From: Chitinophagaceae bacterium
Lineage (GTDB): Bacteria > Bacteroidota > Bacteroidia > Chitinophagales > Chitinophagaceae
NCBI GenBank assembly: GCA_019454915.1
Contig: JACFNM010000163.1
Location: 1 to 9,155 of the forward strand
Direction of reading: 5' to 3'
Length of the DNA stretch: 9,155 bases
Part shown: positions 1-5,362 of the stretch, piece by piece
Layout: every line of letters begins with the position of its first letter
Position numbering within the stretch: the first letter of the stretch is position 1
Notes under the pieces: model-generated
What the model was told of the DNA's origin: nothing
Databases searched by the model: none
What the model saw: the letters and a program-made list of their open reading frames with translations, nothing else
Translations under genes and position numbers: made by a program

Positions 1-486
1 AAAAGCGTCGGAGCCTATAACCGTGCCCGATTGAATAATCACTCTGTCGCCTATTACACAGTGATCCAAAATCGTAACATTGGGATAAATGATACAATGG
101 CTTCCTACTGAAACGCTATTACCAATGAATGCCCCGGGTGACACGATTGTATGCTCACCAATTACAGCGCTATCGCTGATCCCTTTGACTGCAGGAACAA
201 AAGGCCGGAAATGCCTGACGATCTTAAGATAGGCATCAAATGGCTGGGCCGTAATCAACAAAGTCTTTTCCGGAGGGAACTCAGTTTCACCGTTAATTAT
301 TATACAACTCGCGGCAGAATGGATACAACTGTCATAATATTTCGGATGATCGACAAAAACGATATCTCCTGATTCCACCCGGTGGATCTCATTAATACCC
401 GTTATCTGGTTAGTAAGATTACCTGCAATATCTGCGCCGATTAATTCTGCAATCCATTGAACAGAAACAGGAGAAGGGAATTTCAT
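1..486 (-). CDS. lpxD: LpxD-like UDP-3-O-acylglucosamine N-acyltransferase, N-terminal part (runs off left edge)
   Basis: The frame is open from an ATG at 486-484 down to base 1, giving 162 residues with no stop, so the C-terminal part is outside the window. LpxD transfers a 3-hydroxyacyl chain to the 2-amino group of UDP-3-O-acyl-glucosamine in cytoplasmic lipid A synthesis. Residues 1-100 look like the LpxD N-terminal uridine-binding domain: VQWIAELIGADIAGN near the start, then INEIHRVESGDIVFVDHPKYY at about 31-51. Residues 103-162 show left-handed beta-helix hexapeptide repeats (AVIGEHTIVSPGAFIG, VSVGSHCIIYPNVTI, CVIGDRVIIQSGTVIGSDAF). The catalytic His region of the family would lie further on and cannot be checked. 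Bacteroidota often carry two LpxD-like genes; from memory this resembles the paralogue with the INEIHRVE...FVDHPKYY signature, so its exact substrate is less certain than its family. It is transcribed away from the rluE cluster. Confidence 0.88.
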   Translation of the reverse strand, partial: MKFPSPVSVQWIAELIGADIAGNLTNQITGINEIHRVESGDIVFVDHPKYYDSCIHSAASCIIINGETEFPPEKTLLITAQPFDAYLKIVRHFRPFVPAVKGISDSAVIGEHTIVSPGAFIGNSVSVGSHCIIYPNVTILDHCVIGDRVIIQSGTVIGSDAF

Positions 487-500
487 AATTATATTTTTGA

Positions 501-508
501 CAAAAGTA
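501..508 (-). promoter_or_regulatory. Candidate -7 box (TACTTTTG) for the LpxD-like gene
   Basis: Read on the minus strand, the bases are TACTTTTG, which fits the Bacteroidota sigma-ABfr -7 consensus TAnnTTTG. It lies 14 bases upstream of the ATG at 486, which would leave a very short leader. No good TTG/TTTG -33 element is visible at the usual spacing, so this is only a candidate. A matching plus-strand box (TATTTTTG, 492-499) sits almost on top of it, also without a -33 partner. Confidence 0.3.
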
Positions 509-764
509 AAACAGCGCGAAGAACTACGCTAATCAATTTGTACTATTTTATACCCGCTCATTTCAAAATGAGAAAAAACTCAATCGCACAAAATTCAATC
601 CCACAGAGCATTTCAGTATATGGTTCGGATAAGTGTGAAAAGTACTTGTGTTTACGGTTTAAGTAAGACTGATGAAAGAGTCGCATAAGAGCTTTCTCTT
701 TTCAAATCCTGTTCAACCGCTTCACTTCTTCAATGGATTTAATAATTCCGGATAGTGTGTTACG

Positions 765-796
765 TTTAGGCAGGTGGAATAACGTGATTAATTTTG
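765..796 (+). promoter_or_regulatory. Candidate Bacteroidota-type promoter upstream of the 958 terminator
   Basis: TAATTTTG at 789-796 matches the TAnnTTTG -7 consensus. A near-match to the -33 element, TTTA (765-768; consensus TTTG), lies 20 bases upstream, within the usual spacing. Transcription would start near 803 and meet the terminator at 958-988, giving an RNA of about 180 bases, or reading on into rluE if the terminator is bypassed. Such boxes occur by chance in A/T-rich DNA. Confidence 0.35.
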
Positions 797-911
797 ATCT
801 TTTTGAAAATCAAATGAACCGTTTAAGGATATCCACAAAACGGCGAAGGAAAATGTGCATAAAAATTAATCGAAATTTTTTTTTGGTAGACAAAATTATT
901 TTTAATATTGT

Positions 912-948
912 GATGGGAAATTTATTTCCCGGTACTTACTAACCCATC
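912..948 (+). other. Two mutually exclusive hairpins just upstream of the terminator
   Basis: GGGAAA (915-920) pairs with TTTCCC (925-930) around a TTTA loop. Alternatively GATGGG (912-917) pairs with CCCATC (943-948). Both use GGG 915-917, so they cannot form together. They lie 10 bases before the terminator stem. Competing stems before a terminator are typical of attenuators and of structured small RNAs, but the stems are only 6 bp and could be coincidental. Confidence 0.35.
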
Positions 949-957
949 CATATAACG

Positions 958-988
958 AAGTCTCTCTTTTTTGGAGAGACTTTTTTAT
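958..988 (+). terminator. Strong rho-independent terminator immediately before rluE
   Basis: AAGTCTCTC (958-966) pairs perfectly with GAGAGACTT (974-982) around a 7-base TTTTTTG loop, a 9-bp stem. The stem runs straight into a T-rich tail (981-989, TTTTTTATT). On the opposite strand the stem is not followed by T residues, so it acts on plus-strand transcripts. The tail ends five bases before the rluE ATG at 994, leaving no room for a separate promoter between terminator and gene. Confidence 0.8.
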
Positions 989-993
989 TCGCA

Positions 994-1584
994 ATGTCAT
1001 ATAGATACTACATTGTTTACAAGCCCTACCAGGTGTTATCCCAGTTCACTTCCATAGATGGAAAATTATGTCTGAAGGATTTCTTCGCTGTAGAGGAAGA
1101 CGTTTATCCCATTGGCCGGCTGGACTATGATAGTGAAGGATTACTCATCTTGACCAATGATCCCACTCTAAATGCCCGGCTGCTAAATCCGAAGCACGCG
1201 CATAGGCGTGAGTACCTGGTACAATGTGAAGGGATAGTCAGCCCGGATGCCTTGAATCAGATTGAGAAGGGGGTTCAGATAAGGGTCAACGCTAAACTTT
1301 ATCAGACTCAACCCTGCAGGGCAAAACAGTTGACGGCGATACCAACGCTGCCCGAACGAAACCCACCGATCCGTCAACGAAAACATATTCCGACCAGTTG
1401 GGTTAGTTTATATCTCACGGAAGGTAAAAACCGGCAGGTAAGAAAGATGATGGCCCGTGTGGGTTATCCCGTGCTACGCTTAGTCCGTTACCGGATTGAA
1501 CAGATCCATATTGAAGGCATGAAAGCCGGAGATATCCGTCGCCTCAGCAAACAAACGATATATCTTAAACTCTTCGGAAAATAA
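994..1584 (+). CDS. rluE: 23S rRNA pseudouridine synthase, RluE type
   Basis: This 196-residue protein belongs to the RsuA/RluB/E/F branch of pseudouridine synthases and most resembles RluE, which in E. coli isomerises U2457 of 23S rRNA. The N-terminus YYIVYKPYQVLSQFTS (5-20) is the RluE-type opening, with no S4 RNA-binding domain in front. GRLDYDSEGLLILTND (41-56) carries the catalytic Asp44. RNPPIRQRKHIPTSW (122-136) and EGKNRQVRKMMARVGYP (143-159) are the other conserved blocks; RNPPIR-RK-IPTSW is particularly characteristic of RluE. The start at 994 is fixed because the conserved strand begins within a few codons. There is no Shine-Dalgarno sequence, and the preceding DNA is the tail of a terminator. 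It heads the five-gene cluster, 30 bases before yicC. The family is certain; the precise uridine is inferred by similarity. Confidence 0.93.
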   Translation: MSYRYYIVYKPYQVLSQFTSIDGKLCLKDFFAVEEDVYPIGRLDYDSEGLLILTNDPTLNARLLNPKHAHRREYLVQCEGIVSPDALNQIEKGVQIRVNAKLYQTQPCRAKQLTAIPTLPERNPPIRQRKHIPTSWVSLYLTEGKNRQVRKMMARVGYPVLRLVRYRIEQIHIEGMKAGDIRRLSKQTIYLKLFGK

Positions 1585-1614
1585 ATTACCTTGCCAGCTA
1601 AACCCCGCGCAGAT

Positions 1615-2490
1615 ATGTTAAAGTCAATGACAGGTTTTGGACGTGCTGAACAAACTATAGGGAAAAATACATTTTTGGTTGAAATTAAATCCTTAAACGG
1701 AAAACAATTTGACATTTCACTTAAACTGCCTTCTTTACTACGTTCTTATGAATTTGATATCCGGAATATTTTGTCCGAACGGCTCCTGAGAGGTAGCATA
1801 GACTGCAGCATTACCATTAAGCAGAATGGAGCAGCCAAACCTGTTGTTATTAATACAGAACTCGCGAAGAGTTATTATCAATCGTTGGCGGAACTCGCCA
1901 ATGAACTGAATCTGGATACCGGGTCTGTACTTAGCTCCTTGCTTAAACTTCCCGAAGTAGTTGTGCCATCGGTTGAAGTGCTGGATGAAAGCGATTGGCA
2001 TAAGTTCAGGGATATTTTATTCAGTGCTATTCATCGCATAGACGAGCACCGAACCAACGAGGGGGCGGTATTGGAAAAGGATCTCAAGCTCCGCATTAAT
2101 AACATAACAGAACTACAAAAAGAGGTGCAGGAACTGGAACCACTGCGTCAGCAAAAGATACGGGAGGGTTTACAGAAACTCCTGGAAGAAAATGTAGGGA
2201 AAGAAAGCCTCGATGAAAACCGGCTGGAGCAGGAAATGATTTACTACATCGAAAAAATTGATATAAGCGAAGAGCAGGTACGCTTGAAAAACCACTGCGA
2301 TTATTTTCTTTCTCTATTACAGGAAGATGGGGAAACTAAGGGTAAGAAACTTTCGTTTATACTACAGGAAATCGGTAGGGAAATTAATACAACTGGAGCC
2401 AAAGCCTATGACGCCAGGATTCAAAAATCGGTGATCCGAATGAAGGATGAACTGGAAAAAGCCAAAGAACAAATTCTCAATGTTTTGTAA
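1615..2490 (+). CDS. yicC: YicC/YloC family endoribonuclease-type protein
   Basis: This 291-residue protein is close to the usual family length of about 290. It starts with the family signature, here MLKSMTGFGRA, which fixes the start at ATG 1615 rather than at an in-frame TTG 24 bases earlier (1591). Other family blocks: IKSLNGKQFDISLKLP at about 24-39; an acidic coiled-coil-prone middle (about 150-205); EKIDISEEQVRLKNHCDYF at 213-231; and KKLSFILQEIGREINTTGAKA (244-264), the conserved C-terminal DUF1732 motif. YicC/YloC proteins act on RNA: E. coli YicC has been linked to turnover of the small RNA RyhB, and B. subtilis YloC is described as an endoribonuclease. The role in Bacteroidota is not settled. 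In many bacteria gmk (guanylate kinase) follows yicC; here gldH follows after 10 bases instead. Confidence 0.93.
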   Translation: MLKSMTGFGRAEQTIGKNTFLVEIKSLNGKQFDISLKLPSLLRSYEFDIRNILSERLLRGSIDCSITIKQNGAAKPVVINTELAKSYYQSLAELANELNLDTGSVLSSLLKLPEVVVPSVEVLDESDWHKFRDILFSAIHRIDEHRTNEGAVLEKDLKLRINNITELQKEVQELEPLRQQKIREGLQKLLEENVGKESLDENRLEQEMIYYIEKIDISEEQVRLKNHCDYFLSLLQEDGETKGKKLSFILQEIGREINTTGAKAYDARIQKSVIRMKDELEKAKEQILNVL

Positions 2491-2500
2491 GCCTGTCAAT

Positions 2501-2995
2501 ATGTTCAACACGATAAACACAAAATTCAACGCCGTTCTTATCTTAGTCTTAATGATATTCGTAGGCGGGATGACCTCCTGTAAAACGGTAGATATTTTTG
2601 AGAAGAATGTGAACATCCCCCGGCAGCAGTGGGATCGCTCTTTTCAACCGGAAATCCTTTTTAACATTAGCGATACTACAGTCTTATATAATATATATGT
2701 AACCCTTCGCCATACATACGCTTATAATTTCAATAATATCTGGCTGAATATTCATTTTAGGCTCCCAGGCGACACGGTGCGGCAACAAAGATTGGATATC
2801 CAGCTTGCCGACAATGAAAAGGGGTGGATCGGTACGGGCATGGACGACATCTATGAAGTGAGGAGACTTATTTCTCCGCAACCCTATCGGTTTAACCGTT
2901 CGGGTGAATGTAGCTTTATCCTTGAACAAATAATGCGTGAAAACCCTTTGGAGCATATTATGAACGTTGGTATCCGGGTTGAAAAAGCATATTGA
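2501..2995 (+). CDS. gldH: GldH-family gliding motility-associated lipoprotein
   Basis: This is a 164-residue lipoprotein. Residues 1-27 are a lipoprotein signal peptide: a short N-region with K8, hydrophobic AVLILVLMIFVGG (11-23), and a lipobox-like MTSC with Cys27 as the lipidated residue. The mature part matches GldH in pattern: CKTVDIFEKNVNIP after the cysteine, QQWDRSFQPEILFNISDTT (42-60), YNIYVTLRHTYAYNFNNIWLNI (63-84) and a C-terminal GWIGTGMDDIYEVR (108-121). GldH is needed for gliding in Flavobacterium johnsoniae, but homologues also occur in non-gliding Bacteroidota, so motility cannot be concluded. ATG 2501 was chosen because it gives a clean signal peptide and lies 10 bases after the yicC stop; upstream in-frame starts (2447, 2480) fall inside yicC. 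The TGA at 2993 is two bases before the kinase ATG. Confidence 0.85.
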   Translation: MFNTINTKFNAVLILVLMIFVGGMTSCKTVDIFEKNVNIPRQQWDRSFQPEILFNISDTTVLYNIYVTLRHTYAYNFNNIWLNIHFRLPGDTVRQQRLDIQLADNEKGWIGTGMDDIYEVRRLISPQPYRFNRSGECSFILEQIMRENPLEHIMNVGIRVEKAY

Positions 2996-2997
2996 TA

Positions 2998-3990
2998 ATG
3001 GCCAGTTTCTTTAAAAGGCAGCGACTTATCCTGATCACGATTGCTTATTGGTTCCTGCTCACATACATTATTACTGCTCTTATATTTTGGTTTCTGTCTT
3101 TGGTGAGGCAAAGCAAACAAATGTCGGAATTTAAACTCCTCCAGTTAAAAAAGGATGCACCGGACTATTATGTCAGAGTAGCGGAGATCTTAGAAGAGGA
3201 AAACAGGAAGATCACCCAGTATATAGGAGAAGGCACCACGTTTATGTTGCTTATTTTATTAGGAGCGGTTTTTGTTTACCGGGCTGCCCGGCGGCAAATC
3301 CAACTCAATACTCAGCAACAGAATTTTATGATGGCAGTGACGCATGAACTGAAAACACCTATCGCGGTCACCAAACTTAACATTGAAACCCTCCTGAAAA
3401 GGAAATTGGAAGGATCCCAACAGGAAAAGCTATTACATAATGCCCTTAACGAATCAAACCGGCTCAATGATCTGTGCGACAACATTCTCCTTACCTCGCA
3501 AATTGATGCAGGCGCTTATAAGCCGAATAAGGAAATCATTCACCTGAATGCTTTATTAAATGAGTCCGTGTCTAATTTTAAAATCCGCTTCCCCCATCAT
3601 CTGATTGAAGACAATTACGGTGAGGAGACATTTGTTAAAGGAGACCATTTATTAATACAATTGGCTGTCAACAATCTGATTGAAAATGCTATTAAGTACT
3701 CGGACAAATCTCAGCCTATTGCAGTATCCCTTTCAAAAGAAAGCGGGAGAGCAAAGATTTCGATAAAGGACACGGGCAGAGGGGTAACGGGCAAGGAAAA
3801 GAAAAAGATTTTTGAAAAATTTTATCGTGCAGGAGATGAAAATATCCGTAAGACAAAAGGTACGGGGCTTGGACTCTATCTTTCCAAAAAGATAATTGAG
3901 GAGCACGGCGGATCCATCAGCCTGCAGGATAATATTCCTTCCGGTTGTATTTTTGCAATTTCATTACCGATAACAGAAAGATTAAAATGA
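2998..3990 (+). CDS. Membrane sensor histidine kinase (HisKA/HATPase_c)
   Basis: This 330-residue kinase has two membrane segments, about residues 10-34 and 82-95, enclosing a short extracytoplasmic loop of roughly 45 residues rich in Lys and Glu (RQSKQMSEFKLLQLKK...). No HAMP or PAS domain is evident; a short basic linker (RAARRQ) leads into the HisKA helix with FMMAVTHELKTPIAV, His116 being the expected phosphorylation site. The ATPase domain shows the N box NNLIENAIKYSD (225-236), G1 DTGRGV (258-263), F box IFEKFYR (271-277) and G2 GTGLGLYLSKKIIEEHGG (288-305), so it looks catalytically intact. The start is ATG 2998, following the gldH TGA within TGATAATG, which suggests translational coupling; an in-frame TTG at 2992 overlapping the gldH stop is less likely. 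It overlaps its partner regulator by 4 bases. The signal sensed cannot be read from the sequence. Confidence 0.93.
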   Translation: MASFFKRQRLILITIAYWFLLTYIITALIFWFLSLVRQSKQMSEFKLLQLKKDAPDYYVRVAEILEEENRKITQYIGEGTTFMLLILLGAVFVYRAARRQIQLNTQQQNFMMAVTHELKTPIAVTKLNIETLLKRKLEGSQQEKLLHNALNESNRLNDLCDNILLTSQIDAGAYKPNKEIIHLNALLNESVSNFKIRFPHHLIEDNYGEETFVKGDHLLIQLAVNNLIENAIKYSDKSQPIAVSLSKESGRAKISIKDTGRGVTGKEKKKIFEKFYRAGDENIRKTKGTGLGLYLSKKIIEEHGGSISLQDNIPSGCIFAISLPITERLK

Positions 3991-4697
3991 ACAGGTCGAC
4001 TGAGCAAAGATATATTTTACTGGTAGAAGACGAGGATAATCTACAGGAGGCATTGAAGCTGAATCTCGAGTTGGAGGGTTACGAGGTCACTTGTGCCGGT
4101 GATGGAAGGCAAGCCCTGAAAAGTATCAGCGAAGAGTATTTCGATCTCATTATTATGGATGTAATGCTCCCTGAAATAGATGGCGTATCCGTAACCGAGC
4201 ATGTGCGGCTCAACAATAATGACACACCTATTTTGATTTTGAGCGCAAAAAACAGCAGTGCTGATAAAGTGCTGGGACTTAAGAAGGGAGCGGATGACTA
4301 TCTGACTAAACCATTCAACCTGGAAGAACTCCTGCTTCGGGTAAACAAATTGATTAATAAAAACAAACGGATCCAGGATAAAGAATCAGTTGGGGATCAA
4401 TATCGGTTTGGGAAGAATAGTATAGATTTCAAAGCTCAAATGGCCGTGAATTACAGAGGGGAAATGATAGAACTCAGCAGAAAAGAAAGTATGTTGCTAA
4501 AACTTCTAATTGAAAACAAAAATGACGTGGTTACCAGGGAGAAGATCCTGCAGGCAGTCTGGGGCTATAATGTATATCCCACCACGCGGACAGTAGATAA
4601 TTTTATCTTAAGCTTCAGGAAATACTTCGAAGAAGACAGCCGAAATCCCCGGTATTTTCATTCCATCAGGGGAGTGGGGTATAAGTTTATGAATTAG
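3987..4697 (+). CDS. OmpR/PhoB-type response regulator, partner of the upstream kinase
   Basis: This 236-residue regulator has an N-terminal receiver domain (about 8-125) and a C-terminal winged-helix DNA-binding domain (about 138-235). Receiver residues are all present: acidic pocket E14/D15 in ILLVEDED, phospho-acceptor Asp58 in LIIMDVMLP, Ser86 in ILILSAK, Tyr105 and Lys108 in GADDYLTKPF. The effector half carries IELSRKESMLLKLLIENKNDVVTRE, WGYNVYPTTRTVDNFILSFRKYF and the closing HSIRGVGYKF, all standard for the OmpR family. The ATG at 3987 overlaps the kinase stop in ATGA, the usual arrangement of a translationally coupled two-component pair. Longer in-frame starts (3945) lie inside the kinase and would add a non-conserved leader. 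Targets are unknown; autoregulation of the cluster or of nearby envelope genes is a guess. Confidence 0.94.
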   Translation: MNRSTEQRYILLVEDEDNLQEALKLNLELEGYEVTCAGDGRQALKSISEEYFDLIIMDVMLPEIDGVSVTEHVRLNNNDTPILILSAKNSSADKVLGLKKGADDYLTKPFNLEELLLRVNKLINKNKRIQDKESVGDQYRFGKNSIDFKAQMAVNYRGEMIELSRKESMLLKLLIENKNDVVTREKILQAVWGYNVYPTTRTVDNFILSFRKYFEEDSRNPRYFHSIRGVGYKFMN

Positions 4698-4785
4698 ACA
4701 TCGCCCATCGGTCTGAATGCTGAAGTCAGGAAATAAGGATGTTTAAAAGTACCTGGCTGAGATGCTAGGATTTGCCTTCAATTTT

Positions 4786-4807
4786 ATGGGAATGCCCATT
4801 TTGTCTT
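4786..4807 (+). terminator. Weak terminator-like hairpin after the two-component operon
   Basis: ATGGG (4786-4790) pairs with CCCAT (4795-4799) around an AATG loop and is followed by TTTTGTCTT. The stem is only 5 bp and sits about 90 bases after the regulator stop, so it is a weak candidate. It is the only terminator-like structure in the first 350 bases after the operon. Confidence 0.3.
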
Positions 4808-4851
4808 ACATGTAAATCTCCATTGTCTAAAGCGTGTTTGTTGTACGGGAA

Positions 4852-5049
4852 TTCCTGTCTTTGGGAGTGAGCATAACAGCGTCGCCACCTTCAGCTATAG
4901 CCTGTCCGGCAGCCGTCTTCTTTTGTTATACATCCTGTTCGGTTTTCAGCCAGCTACAGTTGGCAGAGACATATCCGCTATTAAAGCCGTCATTAGCTTC
5001 TAACCTGATCGTCTGTTATGTCTCCAAAAATAACCTGAATACATTTGAT
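4852..5049 (+). pseudogene. Frameshifted remnant of an Ig-like/PKD-type surface-protein repeat
   Basis: In one frame (4867 onward) the translation is VSITASPPSAIACPAAV, closely resembling the start of repeats such as VSITASP...ICxGTxVTFTATPxNGG found in large secreted Bacteroidota proteins. The match continues in the next frame at about 4922-4966 as FVIHPVRFSASYSWQ, where TFTATPVNGG.xPSYQW is expected, and this frame then reaches a stop. The first frame resumes something repeat-like with PLLKPSLASNLIVCYV (about 4975-5022), where the family has a segment like YTxxxLxxGDVVxCxxTS. About ten residues between the last two parts are missing. The comparison is to patterns recalled from the family, not an alignment. 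The alternative is a spurious 72-codon frame whose likeness is accidental. Confidence 0.42.
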
Positions 5050-5064
5050 TGACTACCAATAAGT

Positions 5065-5155
5065 TTTCGTCAAACCAATCCGGGTACCCCAATTTTGGGG
5101 TTTAATTTTTTATAAAAGGGAGTAATCTTTACAAGGGAAATGGTTTTTGACGAAA
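5065..5155. repeat. Outer 10-bp inverted repeat TTTCGTCAAA / TTTGACGAAA
   Basis: TTTCGTCAAA (5065-5074) and its exact reverse complement TTTGACGAAA (5146-5155) are separated by 71 bases. The match extends inward as ACC against GGT if two bases are bulged. The arms enclose the ACCCCAA/TTGGGGT hairpin and a GTAA-TCT-TTAC palindrome (5122-5132), so the three structures are nested. No target-site duplication is obvious and no coding sequence lies inside. It could be a tiny non-autonomous element, a paired operator or a folded leader. Confidence 0.5.
5086..5112 (+). terminator. Terminator-like or operator hairpin ACCCCAA/TTGGGGT
   Basis: ACCCCAA (5086-5092) and TTGGGGT (5095-5101) form a perfect 7-bp stem around two T residues (in RNA the loop would open to at least four bases). 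The sequence continues TTAATTTTTTA, T-rich enough for an intrinsic terminator. It lies 34 bases after the end of the Ig-like remnant, where the terminator of the lost gene would be expected. The G/C-block symmetry ACCCC-N6-GGGGT would equally suit a dimeric regulator's binding site, and an overlapping perfect palindrome GGGTACCC lies at 5082-5089. Confidence 0.45.
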
Positions 5156-5213
5156 TTATTTAATTCTTTTAATCAGGTAACAAATTGGTTTTCGAAGGTC
5201 CTTGTTTACAGTA

Positions 5214-5251
5214 GCCCGATCATCGGGCAAATGATTATCCGGGCAATCATT
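5214..5251. repeat. Tandem pair of short palindromes
   Basis: GCCCGAT C ATCGGGC (5214-5228) is a perfect 7-bp palindrome about a single C. It is followed by AATGATT (5230-5236) and its reverse complement AATCATT (5245-5251) with an 8-base loop. The motif CGGGCAA occurs in both parts (5224-5230 and 5240-5246). Neither is followed by a T-run. The pair lies 112 to 149 bases upstream of the lipoprotein start, a plausible place for regulator binding, but nothing identifies a regulator. Confidence 0.4.
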
Positions 5252-5362
5252 CATTGAAGGATGGAGATCCAATGATGCATAACTTCTAATAAAGGTGGGA
5301 CTGGATGGCAAAACGTGTAACGTCAATTCTCAAATATTTTTTAATAACTTAAAAACTCTAAA

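Larger units (their letters stand above)
487..957. other. Non-coding gap between the LpxD-like gene and rluE
   Basis: This A/T-rich stretch holds no gene I can support. Two open frames of 69 codons on the plus strand (457-666 and 733-942) have low-complexity, Lys/Arg/Asn/Ile-rich translations with no family resemblance; the first overlaps the lpxD start. Structure seen: AAAGAG/CTCTTT arms at 675-680 and 696-701; an AT-only hairpin (AAAAATT 861-867, AATTTTT 874-880) followed by more T residues; and two competing hairpins at 912-948. The gap ends in a strong terminator. A short untranslated transcript is possible but not shown. Confidence 0.5.
4698..5362. other. 665-base intergenic region with debris and inverted repeats
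   Basis: No intact gene is seen here. A 72-codon frame at 4834-5052 starts with GTG and has no leader, but its translation contains pieces of an Ig-like repeat and is better read as a remnant (separate entry). From 5053 to 5260 the stretch is dense in inverted repeats (separate entries). The last 100 bases before the lipoprotein gene are A/T-rich. A TATTTTTT at 5335-5342 weakly resembles a -7 box but lacks a -33 partner, so no promoter is called. Confidence 0.6.

Noticed and set aside
457..666. 69-codon plus-strand open frame
   Set aside because: It overlaps the well-supported start of the LpxD-like gene on the other strand, has no family resemblance and a composition expected of A/T-rich non-coding DNA.
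861..889. AT-only hairpin followed by T residues as a terminator
   Set aside because: The 7-bp stem contains no G-C pair and would be too weak to terminate transcription.
733..942. 69-codon plus-strand open frame ending 15 bases before the strong terminator
   Set aside because: The position is suggestive, but the translation is unrecognisable and Lys/Arg/Asn/Ile-rich, and a promoter-like box lies inside it. I prefer a non-coding reading.
1591..1614. Eight-codon N-terminal extension of YicC from a TTG
   Set aside because: The family starts with M-x-x-SMTGFGR, matching the ATG at 1615.
2447..2500. Longer GldH starting inside yicC
   Set aside because: It would put 18 polar residues, including a stray Cys, in front of an otherwise normal lipoprotein signal peptide.
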